From Ligula intestinalis (lineage: Eukaryota; Platyhelminthes; Cestoda; Diphyllobothriidea; Diphyllobothriidae): a DNA stretch of 64,000 nucleotides. The translations under genes and the position numbers were made by a program. Positions 54,201-64,000 of the stretch are shown piece by piece; the first letter of the stretch is position 1; each line of letters begins with the position of its first letter. Under the pieces are notes generated by a model, which saw only the letters and a list, made by a program, of their open reading frames with translations, had not been told where the DNA came from and made no database searches. The stretch lies in assembly GCA_036362985.1 (NCBI GenBank), contig JAYGXS010000001.1:47255777-47319776 (forward strand). The letters are read 5' to 3'.

Positions 54201-57069
54201 TTCGTTCTAATAAATTAGCTCCTTCTACATTTGAACCCAAAAGTTTACTTAAATGATCATTTTCGCTTTCGAATTTTCAGATACAACAGCAAGCAAACCG
54301 ACTAGCCAAACTCAATGCTGTCCTTAGGCGAAAACACGGAGTTAGCAAGCGTCAAGCGGCTCAGCTAGCGGAAGACAAGTCTGAACTGGAGACTCGACTC
54401 TTAGCCAAAGAACAACTCATTCAGGAGATGCGGGACCACGTGTATAAAAATTCGAAGAATGGTAGTGATTCGATTGCCCTCGTAGACATGACCACTTCCA
54501 TGTCAGCCTCAATAATGTCCGATTCTGTCTCCTCGCCAACGTATGACGTGAGTTTTCCCTTTATGCACTCGTTATCTGGAAAATGCTTTAAGCTGGCTGT
54601 CTCACTACACAAATCGTATTTACGCTGAGGTGAATCATCAGGCGTTCTGCGCTGTAACGGTCCGCTCTAGATTAGCATAAGCGGCGCTCGCAGTCGATGC
54701 TTTGGCCTGTCCTTTCGGCCTTTTTTACTCAGCAATATTGCAGAGTAATACAATTTCGGAACCCCTTGCAAAGTATAAAAGTAAAGTACACGCCAACTAG
54801 TTGTGGGAGCGTAAGACACTTCTATGGCGTTGCGTCGTGTAGTGAGCAAATTATCCGTTGCAAACGAACAGGCGCACGCTCCGGGTTCCGGTTTGTGTGA
54901 TTTTATTCCAGTACTTGTCTGCCTACTTTTAGTCTTCCCATAAAACTGATTGGTTTTCGCCGAGATAGTTCGATAGGGGCCGACTTTGTTTTGAGCCTAG
55001 GGACTGAAATATAACTTCTCGCATATTTCAGAATAACGAAAATTAACTGGGCTACGATTGCATTCAACACATTATGTCAGTAACTGACGTGGCTGTTCTT
55101 TGCCGTAGAAATTGCTCCTCTGTTTTCGTATTACAGGCTCTTTATTATGCTGATAAGTATTTAATGATCTAAAAGTGAACCTAAAATGTCACAGTTTTCT
55201 GATCCTACATGAAGTTTGAAAGGTATAGTCTTGTCAAAGTCTGTGTAGTGTGCAAAGAAGGTAAAGGCGCGATCACTGGAACAGTGAACTTTGGGACTCA
55301 TGCTGGAGACTGTGGTTGCAACAGGAAGTGGGCAGTTTTGTAGTCGAATAATAAGGAGGGGCTGGTGTCTGCGACTGGGCCGAGTTTGCGCCACCCATCC
55401 TACAGTGGTCGCACGGCGTAGTGACGGCGTGCGTCTTTGGCCGGGAAATAGGCCGCGCCATCTGACTGTGTGGGCAGGGCACGGAATAACAGGGGACAAA
55501 TCGACGTGTCCGTTAATTGAGTTCGTGTCAGCATGCCTACGCCTCCAACAGTTCTCGTTTCTTCGGCTCGCATCAGTATCCGCGTTTTCGTGAAGCGCAT
55601 GGTCTTTCTTCAGTATGCGGGTAACGACTTGAGACGGTGCGTCTTCTTTCCGAACGGCCCATTTGCGTTCGAGTATTGGCAAGCGGAGTCATTATCCTCT
55701 CTGGTCATGGCAGGGACAGTCCTGTCGTGGAATTCTACATCCAATTTTCCACCTGCGCGCAGCCGATTTTACTGTGAGATGAACTGCCCAAACGCGGTCC
55801 AGTAACTGGCAATGCTTCTTTCCACCCCCTTATTGTTGGATTACAAAAATACTCACTTGTTGCACTCACAGTCTCTGATGTTAGATCCCATGCACGTCCA
55901 AAAGGTCAGGCTAATAAACCTACTGTTCCAGAGACCATGCTTCAACCTTTTAAAAAAGACCTGGAGCTGCCCTATTTGTCTTCATCCACCGTATTCATGC
56001 ATATAACGCGAGTTCATGTTGTTGTGGGGCTAGTCTAAAAAACTCTGGAGGATGGCTTAGTAAGACATGTATTTTCACTGCATTGGCTTTGTTGTAGGTA
56101 CGTTCATCGAGCTGGTTACGGCGTCTGCTTGTCTCGCTATGCCCCGAGACTTAATCTAGAGCCCCCGCAAGCAATTGCAAAGCGACCAATGATGATATGC
56201 TCAATGGTAGAAAGCTGGACTTAATGAAGCTCGATGGCCAAATAACTTGAGTTCGAATTTCCGGTCCTCTTAACCTGATGCTAATTAAGCCTGGATGAAA
56301 AGGGCTAATAAGTCGAAAATGACCACCACACTGTCTTCCTTGTCGTGGTTGTTATTACTTTTTCTGTGCTAACTTCAGTTTTGTTTATTCATTCGACCAA
56401 CAGGTTACTCAAATGTCCGAAGAAAAGCTAGTGAGACTGCTCAACACCGAGGGCAAAATGATTCTCGATGTGCCTAATTCCAGTCGACCGCGCTTCACTG
56501 TCGATGAATTACGCAACGCTCTTATTGAACGTAATGAGCTCAAGTCGCGCATCGTAGAAGTTGAGGAAGAGCTGTCCGTCTACAGCCGAGCAGGGTAACA
56601 TTGACTTTCTCCTTTTTATTTTTTTTGCGCTATGCTTATCTCAACAGCAGACTGTTTTTGGTCCTTCCACGTGCGCAGGTTGTTCCCTAATCTAGGCTAC
56701 TTCTTGTAATTTTTCGATCGTTATTTATATGTTACCTCAAAGTTCGATGACTCAAAAACACAAGGAAATAATTTCCACGAAAATAATTTTCACCGGCAAT
56801 TGTTTCCTGTTTTATTTTTACTTTAGCTACCCCTTCATGTTTGCGTTTCAGATAGTCATATGCCATAGGAAAAAGTGAGCAAGTCGGGCAGCTGTAGAAA
56901 AAAACTTTAAAAATGGCCAATTTCCCAACTCTAGCGACAATTCCCTGTTATCTCCTACTTTATATCCTTTCAGTGACCAAGATCCACCAGTCCAAGGTCC
57001 AATAAATCGTGAGCCAGACGAAAAGCTCTACTTCGACCAGCATCGGTCTTCCTCCGGTATCCAGAAATT
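50912..57069 (+). CDS. Rab-interacting lysosomal protein-like (RILP/RILPL family), whole gene as found
   Basis: Six phase-consistent exons: 50912-51256, 52194-52341, 53166-53284, 54281-54547, 56404-56594 and 56974-57069, about 388 residues. RILP-family proteins bind active Rab GTPases (Rab7, Rab8/10/12/36) and link vesicles to dynein or the primary cilium. The N-terminal RH1 segment is in exon 1 (VFDVYDIAAAIGKEFESIID, then LMPKVIHILEELEDYASRLE). A long coiled coil follows in exons 2-4. RH2 is in exon 5 (RPRFTVDELRNALIERNELK, then EEELSVY). Exon 6 ends SSSGIQKL, the position where vertebrate relatives read SGI-x-x-LFSFF. The last exon or exons were not found, so the model is incomplete at the C-terminus. 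Orthology to RILPL1 rather than RILP is not resolved. Confidence 0.9.
51430..51655 (+). repeat. tRNA-derived SINE in intron 1 of the RILP-like gene
   Basis: The A-box-like TCGTAGCTCGATTAGCTAGA and B-box-like TGTCCGAATCCAACC are flanked by TGATTAAATTCACGACTCC upstream. Downstream is ATTGGGTCAAATGAATTATT, then CAAATCTACC. These flanks match the copies at 11.7 and 12.6 kb and, reversed, the copy at 25.1 kb. Confidence 0.7.
52194..52341 (+). CDS. RILP-like exon 2 (coiled coil)
   Basis: The exon lies between TTCTTTGTAG and TCTG/GTGAGA, phase 0 in and 1 out. It encodes EMLKLEQTWQAEAAEFRQII, a heptad-rich helix. Confidence 0.85.
53166..53284 (+). CDS. RILP-like exon 3 (coiled coil)
   Basis: The exon begins after TTGGTTTCAG and ends GCC/GTGAGT. 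It encodes RLMLRLKEVIDRQRIEIRAL and LKRQLAQTSIDLDA. Phase 1 in, 0 out. Confidence 0.85.
54281..54547 (+). CDS. RILP-like exon 4 (coiled coil and Ser-rich linker)
   Basis: The exon lies between GAATTTTCAG and GAC/GTGAGT, phase 0 on both sides, 89 codons. It encodes QANRLAKLNAVLRRKHGVSK and continues the coiled coil, then a Ser/Thr-rich linker (SASIMSDSVSSPTYD) that could be phosphorylated. Confidence 0.85.
55161..55682 (-). other. Open frame of 173 codons in a RILP-like intron, unassigned
   Basis: The frame is Arg/His/Pro-rich, without a recognised motif, and long frames exist on the opposite strand too. The GC-richer patch suggests an old transposon insertion rather than a gene. Confidence 0.25.
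56165..56300 (+). repeat. Possible second tRNA-like SINE in a RILP-like intron
   Basis: ATGCTCAATGGTAGAA resembles an A box, and GAGTTCGAATTTCC about 50 nt later resembles a B box. The tail does not match the other family, so this may be a different SINE. Confidence 0.35.
56404..56594 (+). CDS. RILP-like exon 5 (RH2 domain)
   Basis: The exon begins after TTCGACCAACAG and ends GCAGG/GTAACA, phase 0 in and 2 out. RFTVDELRNALIERNELKSR matches the RH2 motif R-F-T-x-x-E-L-R-x-x-L-x-E-R-N-x-L-K, the Rab-binding segment. Confidence 0.9.
56974..57069 (+). CDS. RILP-like exon 6
   Basis: The acceptor is TATATCCTTTCAG and the donor is AATT/GTAAGT, phase 2 out. It encodes a Pro/Asp linker and DEKLYFDQHRSSSGIQKL. 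The split codon at the end requires at least one more exon. Confidence 0.85.
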
Positions 57070-57900
57070 GTAAGTTTTTCGTCATCCAACCTTCAATTTG
57101 ATGCATTTGAATTCTGTCCCAGTGTTCTTGAATAGCTGCCAAGTTTTGCCTGTTTTAGCACTCATAGATGTAGTCTTGTTACTTTTAAATTCTCAATCTG
57201 CTGATCTCTGTATACTGATAGCTATGATGAGAAACTCCACATTTTCTTGCTTGCTAGGCCTTCGAGTAGGATGCCTCAACTACTATGAATCGGTAGTATT
57301 CAGCACATAGCTTATTGATCCTTTTGGCCGTCTACTTTTTGACGGTGGTGTGATTATACATGCGCTGCAGTTGGTTTTTCAGCACACATAAGGCTGCATT
57401 ATTTCCCTGCGCCCATTGCCTAGGCTTTCGGAGGGTCACACTTACCTTGCAGGGCGTCTACTTTGCTTGGTCTGGTTTTCCTGCCTCTAATCAAAAAGAC
57501 GTAGGAGAAAGCCCCCCCCCTCCTGTTTCCACTGCAGAAAGCAACTTCCCTTTACTGTGCATTACGATTGTCCGTTTCGCTGTCCTGTCTTTATGTAAAC
57601 ATACTGAAGTCAAATTACTAGGCACGCCGTTTTCTCGCAAATCGGAAGCAAAGCCTTTTTTGTGTCATTAAACCGCGATAGATTTGTCATAGCTGTGTGA
57701 CGCTTCCGTTTCTCTCCGTCCCAAGAAGTGCAACTGCTTTTGCCCATTTATATGACTATAACCACAGTAATCCGAATCACTTGAAGGTTCTCCTTACCTA
57801 ACCTTTCTGAACTCTGCTTTGCCACTCGTGAAAATCTCGGTTTTATTGACGTCGATTATCATATTAGCATAATCTATTTACTTAATTACCATATAAATTT
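57070..57900. other. Downstream of RILP-like exon 6; terminal exon not found
   Basis: I looked for an exon beginning with one base followed by a Phe-Ser-Phe-Phe-like sequence and did not find it here or further downstream in the window. Confidence 0.4.
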
Positions 57901-57909
57901 AAAGGCCTG

Positions 57910-58740
57910 ATGAGAATTATCGAAAACAAACGCATGTTCGCCAATTCATCTTCTGCCTGCTTTAGCACGAGTTTCAAACGGGCTAGTTTGAGCACGAATT
58001 TCGATAAGTAGAAATTTCTTAACCAGATTGGACTAGGATGTAGTAGCTGTACGATTTTTCCACCTGCTTTGAAATGCGTATGACGAATTTTCCTTGATCA
58101 GAACGCATAATGCGAGCGCTTTTGCTGAAGTTTCAAGGGCATCAGGTGTGTGTGCGTCACTCGGCACCGTTGACTGCTGGGAAGGTGGTTGCTACTGCTT
58201 GACTCAGGTGCCTCCTTAGGAGTTCGCTTGGTCCGTCCCCTTGAAATGGGACCCTGATGCCTATTCGCTTCTTCTCTGCGGTTGACACTACGGGTTTTAG
58301 TGGCCTTTCAGCCATGTTCTTGGTGATAAATCGACTGGGATACCCATTTTGTCAAAACACGCCTTCAATCGTTTTTAGCTCCTGTTCGATGCTATCATTC
58401 GAGCCGATCGTTTTTGCCCTTTGTGTCAAACATCGTATTAAATTACGTTTGAAGTTTAACGGTACGAAGCTAGCAAAATGGATGTATTACCCGGGCCACG
58501 TTTTCTTACGATATACCTTCCGTTGAATACTCCCATCAGCCCTTTTACTCAGTAGTACATCAAGGAATGGGAGCGATCCAGATTGTTCTTCTACTGTAAA
58601 CTTAATAGAAGGGTGCGCCTGATTCACTGTATTCATTAGAGCTGACAGTTTGGCTTGGTCTGATGCAACCGCGAATATATCATCTACATAACGTTTGTAG
58701 TATGTGTCGAAAACAAACCTGTGTTCGACATTTCATCTTC
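57910..58740 (-). pseudogene. Penelope-like element reverse transcriptase fragment
   Basis: Minus-strand reading from 58702 gives YKRYVDDIFAVASDQAKLSA (YVDD active-site box), then EEQSGSLPFLDVLLSKRADG, KVYRKKTWPG, a stop, YIHFASFVPLNFKRNLIRCL and QNGYPSRFITKNM. These are the ordered Penelope RT thumb landmarks. At least two nonsense codons occur before it degrades below 58.2 kb. A second short piece at about 57925-57955 repeats the sequence just upstream of the YVDD block (reverse complement near CAGAAGATGAA...GTTTGTTTTCG), suggesting tandem copies. Confidence 0.85.
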
Positions 58741-58759
58741 TGAAATTTTCAATGGGAAT

Positions 58760-60570
58760 TTTCCGCAAATTCAAAAATGATACTTGTAAGTATATTTTTT
58801 CATTTTTTAAGTAATATCATTATAATAAATACCAAGTCTGCAATCATTTAAAATGTTGATACATTTTTTGGGCCACCCTATATGTGGAAGTGGCAAACCA
58901 TTTTGTATGCTTTGTACGGAAAACGACGTCTTCGTTCCGCCAGGACAGTGTGGGAAAGGCCGAGCTTAGTTACTCTTAAAATCTAGGCACGCCAACTTCC
59001 AGTCTTTTCCAATTTATCAGTTCAGCCATAAAACTTGTGCTTTATTACGTGGTGCGTTACGCGTTCGGCTGGTGTATAAGAGTTCTGATCCCGGAAAAAG
59101 GAGAAGGTGTGATCGTTGGGACACGAACTGCATTCACCTAACGTTTTGGATTCCATTTCGAAAAGAGACGACATCAATTCTGATCTCGCCTAAGCCATCT
59201 CGGGCGTAGCCTATACATTCCACAGCTCTGTGCTATACGACGGTAACAATACCAATAGCAGTAGGTGCAGTATTGGCCTGTCGCTAATGTTCTCTTGTCT
59301 ATCAAGCGTCCACCTTATCTCTTGTTCCAGCTTTAAAATTCTCATCGACCGGCTGAAAGTCTGAGGCCTGTGGAGGTGAGGACGAGTGTTGTGTGTTATG
59401 TCTACCACCGCCATGGCTACCTACCGTTAAATTTAGTTTTCCTGCCCAGCTGATTCGCATCCTTGCGTGCATGCCAACTGTTGTTTATTTTTCTGATCCT
59501 TCTGCGCCTCTACTCCCCATTGTTTTTGTCAGCTTATGCGCGCCTGTTTACCGGCTTGGACGTTAATGTTCTTTTTATTCTCCCATTTCAGTTTCTCTCG
59601 ACTTTTCAGGTGATAAAATCAAGCCTTTTTACGTCACCAACAACAACCCATTGTGATAAGAAAGTCCTTTCTCGATGTTGGCATGAAGGGCACGACTTGC
59701 ATACATTCCTACTCAGAGCTGCCTGCCGAGACTCCTGTTCATCGCATTTTTCATCGCGTCATTCTCTGTTAACGGAGACTCTGTCCATCTAATAAGTTCC
59801 AGTGCATTTAGTTTGTCTTTTACCATCCGGTTGTCGATAGACGGGGTTGGTGGCCCACTCCGTTCCCCAAGCCGGAAAATAAGGACAAAGCGCCAATTCA
59901 GCAAATCTATTCTTATTTGCTTAAGATGTGTTATTTGTCTATATTCTTTCGTTCTACAACAGAACCAGAAGACATTCCAGTTTTTTCTGTTTACTTTCCT
60001 ACGCTAAGTCTATCAACAGACTGCTCTCGTCATCTTATGCTGCCTTTCTGTTGTTTCTTTTGACTTTGTACGCAATATACTTGTCGTTTATTAAACAGTC
60101 TACTTCTAAAAAATTATTTACTTGTTTATGTAGGAGTTAAGTGGGTATGATCCCAGAATAAGTACTCTCTAGTAATACTGGTGGCTTTAAGCTAGATTTC
60201 AAGCATATTTGGACTATGGCGGGATTAGGGTTGCGGTTCTTACACGAGAATAAGTGACCTCCCTAGAACTGGGCATAAGACCGTTATGGCGCTGATTGAA
60301 AATAGTCCTCTTTGTTTAAAACGTCGGGAGTTTGTGTCTGCTTATTATACATACGTGCCAGCGCTTAGGCGAGGATAGCGCTCGCAGTTTGAGACCTTAG
60401 CTAGTGTCTCGTCTGAAGCAGCTACTTCTGCATTTCACACAAGCTTATGAATACGCTGCAGCTCACAATCGACCCATAGGCATGTTTTACAGCCTGGAGA
60501 CTTAATCCTAACAAATTTTCGAACGTTTGGCCACGCTCTGTCTCCAGCAGTAAATCAGGGAAAACATAAT
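58760..60570. other. No gene recognised
   Basis: T-rich, with many short frames. No Penelope or gene exon can be supported. Confidence 0.35.
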
Positions 60571-60574
60571 TCTG

Positions 60575-60815
60575 TGTCACGGCTGGACATAAGCGCACTT
60601 TGTAAATTCATCGTTTTTGAAATCACGTATCAGACCCAGGAACCCACATTGCCGGTTGTATTTTAACGTTTGAAGATCGAAGAGAGTAACTGCCAAACTA
60701 TGTTTGGCCACTTTCAGTCTGCTGGGCATTTTGTTTTCGATCATAGCTTCTAGGCAAAACCTAAGCGCCAAGATTTAGGTCACAGCTCAGGCTTCACATA
60801 CATCAGCCACTTTGA
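60575..60815 (+). repeat. Repeat family Y, copy 1
   Basis: This copy aligns with 62065-62290. Shared segments include GGCTGGACATAAGCGCACTT against AGCTGGACGTAAGCACACTT, TGTTTGGCCACTTTCAGTCT against TATTTGGCCACTTCCAGTCT, and GATTTAGGTCACAGCTCAGG against GATTTAGGTCGCAGTTCAGG. Function is unknown. Confidence 0.75.
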
Positions 60816-61181
60816 AGTTACAAAATAACTGACAGCATACCGCCAACTACCCTGCCACACCTAATTATGACAATTTACAAGACGTTGTCCCTAAGAACCT
60901 TCGAGAAATTGAAGGTTTGCAACAAGAAAGTTTCTTTCATGGAAAAGCATCCTTTGGGAAATGAGTAAGTTTAATGAGTTAATTTTCGACACTGGATCCC
61001 CAGGTCGTCGTCGTCAGACTTGAGAGAAATTTGCAAACAACAGTTAGCATTTCAACGTGCTGATACAATTAAATAGTCATCTGGTGTGGGCGTTAATTGG
61101 GGTTACATTTTGCGTCACATCGTGATGAACATAATTATCAGTCACAATGGCGCAATGACTAACTAGCAAATGTAATTTGAG

Positions 61182-61634
61182 TCAGTCCAGGTTATCCGGT
61201 GTGGACGCTAATTGCGGTTCATGTTGGTCCATGTTTGTCGGCTGCAGTCTCTTCCACCTTTCTTTGAGGTGTTTGTACTCTCCAGCTAACTCGATAGGCC
61301 GGTTGATGCATGAATCATCGGAGTTCATGGCCTCAAGAAATTCTCGGCATTTTCTGGAGGGGCAAACTCCGACGATGCGTTTTTTGTCCCATGCAAAAGT
61401 ATGTTCTGTGTCAAGGCAATGCATAGCCACTTCGAAAAAACGGTCATGTCTCTTCGCTGCCGATTGGTGCTCGCGGATGCGTGTGGAGACAAATCTTCCT
61501 GTTTGACCACAATATACCGTGTCACAAGCTTCACATAGGATTTTGTAGATGGCTTCTTTCTTATCGAGGTAGCCAACCCTATCCTTAGGATGTACTAACT
61601 GAGTGCGTAAAGTAGCCATCGGTTTGTGCGCCAC
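61182..61634 (-). pseudogene. Penelope-like element GIY-YIG endonuclease fragment
   Basis: A 150-codon minus-strand frame carries KEAIYKILCEACDTVYCGQT (GIY-YIG core, with IYK and YCG in place of GIY and YIG). Then come RFVSTRIREHQSAAKR, the HCLDTEHTFAWD segment, and the acidic REFLEAMNSDDSCINRP-like end. This is the C-terminal endonuclease of Penelope elements. The RT part that should lie at higher coordinates was not found. The RT fragment at 58.2-58.7 kb lies on the wrong side, so it is a separate copy. Confidence 0.9.
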
Positions 61635-62064
61635 TTTTATTTGGTTTTACCGCAAGTGTCTTTCAACGAGTTCAGACACGTTACTTATATAAGGAAGGGC
61701 TCGCCATGTGTATGTTTTGGGCGCCTGAGTGGAACTATCTGGTTCCTCTTTCTTAGATTTTTGTTGTCTCATGCATCGGCAGCTTGAATGAATAGAATGC
61801 CCGTCTTTGTGCCGCTCCTATATAATTTCTTTTCTTTTTATAAACTGAACACGTTATCTGCTATATTGCAATTGTCATATGCTGCAAGAAAATCTGTTAA
61901 TGTAGATCGACACCATCCTTTTCATGTCATTATCATTAACCGCACTTCTTTAGGCACTTTCGGAAAGGGCTATTCAGTCGTTGTGTGTAGAAACGGTTAC
62001 TTGCGCTGCATTTATCTAATTCCTTCCTCACCCACATCAATGGCCTGTCAGTGATGGCAACCCC

Positions 62065-62290
62065 TGGGTCGCAGCTGGACGTAAGCACACTTAATAAATT
62101 CAGTATTATTAAATCAAGGAACAGACGCTTGACTGACAGAAAAATGAGGATTGAGGAAAATAACTACCAAACGATATTTGGCCACTTCCAGTCTGGTGGA
62201 CACGGTTTACGATCACAGCTTCCAGGCATGTTCTAACGGTTCAGATTTAGGTCGCAGTTCAGGCTTCGCATGAATCTGTCAGTCGGCGAG
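62065..62290 (+). repeat. Repeat family Y, copy 2
   Basis: Direct-orientation partner of 60575-60815, with short indels between them. The two copies bracket the Penelope endonuclease fragment. Confidence 0.75.
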
Positions 62291-62559
62291 TGAAAACTCG
62301 CTGATGCATAGTGGAACTTCACTGATCCGGCATTCTCGTCCTCCCTCGACACGTTAACCACTATCAGAATGTCTCAACATTACCCCTTAAACACCTGCGT
62401 ATAGGTAGGCCGTAAACAAAACCATGCTGTCTGTCGACAACGCCGCACTCACTGAAACTCACTTCATGCACGTCTTATCACTCATATTGGTACACTATAA
62501 GAAATGCCATGTTGTCGTTTCTAGCTAATCTTGAAACAGGCTTTCAAGCCGATTGATGT

Positions 62560-63090
62560 GAGACCTGCCTAGCGGGCTCTTTGAAGGTCAGCACATTCAA
62601 ACTAGATGAATGTGCTCCGAATATAGAACCATAGGCCCTAGATAGGGAAATCTAAACAAAGCCATAAAATCTGATCAAGGAGACTAGGGCTTCAATAAGA
62701 ATCACTCGCCCACCCGCAAAACCGGTAGCCATTGGCTATTCAGAGACCAGACATGGCACTCGATCGGCAAAAGCCGCTTAAAAACTGGGATGAAAAGTAT
62801 TTAACGACCGCACCACCGTGAGAACTTCAAAGCTGTCGCAACGAAGGCGAATCCCGACGGAACTCTGCCTATATCTGCTGGTCTGCACTCCCCCGCACAG
62901 GGACAATGTGCTCTCCAAAGCCACTTCAAGGACAAACCCTGGTGTCCTACATAGTCACTTCAGACGAAAATGAGGAAGATAGTAAGCTCATATTCTCATC
63001 TGTAATGCTTATTGCACATGTTGTTTGCTCGTCTTCTCACCCAGATATTGATACAATGTAGGAAACACCATATTATCATGTTTAGCTTAT
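62560..63090 (+). repeat. Repeat family Z, copy 1
   Basis: This copy aligns with 63420-63990. Examples: GATAGTAAGCTCATATTCTC against GCTGATAAGCTCATATTCCT near the end, and AGCCATTGGCTATTCAGAGA against AGCCGTTGGCTATGCATAAC in the middle. No coding potential was recognised. Confidence 0.7.
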
Positions 63091-63419
63091 CGCAGAGGGT
63101 TAAGTAAGTTAAAGCCTGGCAACTGCGATCGTCAGACCAGGTTCCTTGGGAGAAGAGAAGCCACGGGAGGCCAGAGTAGAAGTAACAGTTTGTTCTGTGC
63201 AGAAAGAACGAGAAACAGGTAGTAGAAAATTGACTTTCAGACAAGCGAGCAGCCGCACACCACAGGGGCGCGTCTGAAGTGAGGTGACCGCGCGCATCAC
63301 CACAGCGTCTGAACCGACTTTTTTGCGAGTCGCCCTTGACAGGTGATTGGCCAGACCGACAGGCGGGGGCGGCCGGTAAATATGCACTCGTGGGTAGCGA
63401 TGAGCCTTCGTTTGATGAT

Positions 63420-63990
63420 TTTCTGCGCGAAGTGAGTCACCACATACTAATTATAAAGTAGGCTGCACCCCCATCAAATAGAAGATATGCTGAGTAGGTT
63501 CTTCTGAGGTCAAAAATATCACAATAAGACAAATGTATGACGAAGGCAGCCCCATCGTACCTAGATACGGAAAACCTAAATAAAGACGTATAACCTGTTC
63601 AATAATTCTAGGGGCTTTAAGTGGGCACATCCGCTCCCCTGCAAAATCGGCAGCCGTTGGCTATGCATAACCCAATTAGGGCGTTCGACCGAAACAATGA
63701 TTTATAAAGCGAATTGATAGACTTCAACGGCTACATCGCTCATGAAAACCTCGAATCTGCTTTGTAGTACGGCGTAATCTGCCTGTATATGCTGCTCTGC
63801 AACCCTGTACAGAGACCGCATGCTCGCAGGACAACCCGGGTGTCTTACAAATCACAAAATGAAGGCGAGGAAGCTGATAAGCTCATATTCCTATCTACAC
63901 TGCTTATTACTTATTACTCAGCTAGTGAAACACCTATAGTATAGGATTAACCAATGTTAGTTAATTCTGGAGCAGATTTCTCTCGCAAAA
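63420..63990 (+). repeat. Repeat family Z, copy 2
   Basis: Second direct copy, about 870 bp downstream of the first and probably running past the window end. With copy 1 it suggests a tandem or satellite-like array of diverged units. Confidence 0.7.
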
Positions 63991-64000
63991 CTCCGGCAAC

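Noticed and set aside
1..64000. CRISPR arrays, bacterial operons, riboswitches or rRNA genes
   Set aside because: No spaced identical repeats, no Shine-Dalgarno-linked gene series and no rRNA-like sequence were seen. All evidence is for a spliced eukaryotic genome.

Overview
The window is eukaryotic nuclear DNA. Coding sequence is cut into short exons, introns hold many degraded transposable elements, and there are no operons. Three features point to a flatworm (Platyhelminthes): craniofacial-development-protein-2-like RTE retrotransposons with a C2H2-finger tail, Penelope-like elements, and an intron-size gradient in which the first introns of a gene are tiny. A large, repeat-rich cestode genome of the diphyllobothriid type is my best guess, but the species level is inference only.

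Three protein-coding genes are well supported by splice-phase-consistent exons. (1) 5246-16651 (+) is a multi-exon gene whose third exon resembles the perilipin/PAT lipid-droplet family and whose last exon encodes a long Lys/Glu tail. The 5' half of that last exon is duplicated upstream at 11977. (2) 34.4-37.8 kb (-) is RNA polymerase III subunit RPC3/C82 (POLR3C), rebuilt here from twelve exons. Its first three introns are 34, 25 and 38 bp. (3) 50912-57069 (+) is a Rab-interacting lysosomal protein-like (RILP/RILPL) gene with both RILP-homology segments. Its last exon or exons were not found. Two weaker minus-strand models are an unassigned coiled-coil protein (exons at 24.6 and 26.6 kb) and a small novel protein (exons at 48.7, 47.7 and 47.5 kb).

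Layout: 0.7-4.1 kb is a graveyard of Ty3/gypsy integrase pieces in both orientations plus a CR1-like 3' end. 5.2-16.7 kb is the perilipin-like gene, with SINEs and a pogo-type MITE in its introns. 17.7-22.1 kb holds two RTE fragments in opposite orientations. 22-30 kb holds dispersed repeats, the unassigned minus-strand gene, a SINE and a perfect hairpin. 30.2-33.7 kb is a nearly intact non-LTR retrotransposon (PHD-like finger, APE endonuclease, reverse transcriptase). 34.4-37.8 kb is POLR3C. 38-41 kb is non-coding. 41-46.3 kb holds three CR1-like reverse transcriptase remnants, one with a nested insertion and a clean target-site duplication, and a 10-N assembly gap. 47-49 kb is the small minus-strand gene. 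50.9-57.1 kb is the RILP-like gene. 57.9-64 kb holds Penelope fragments and two families of diverged direct repeats.

The genes are not functionally linked. Perilipin-like and RILP-like proteins act in lipid-droplet and Rab/lysosome biology, POLR3C in Pol III transcription. The most notable features are the micro-introns of POLR3C, the exon duplication built around a repeat pair, and a tRNA-derived SINE family with an occupied/empty-site pair that exposes a MITE insertion.
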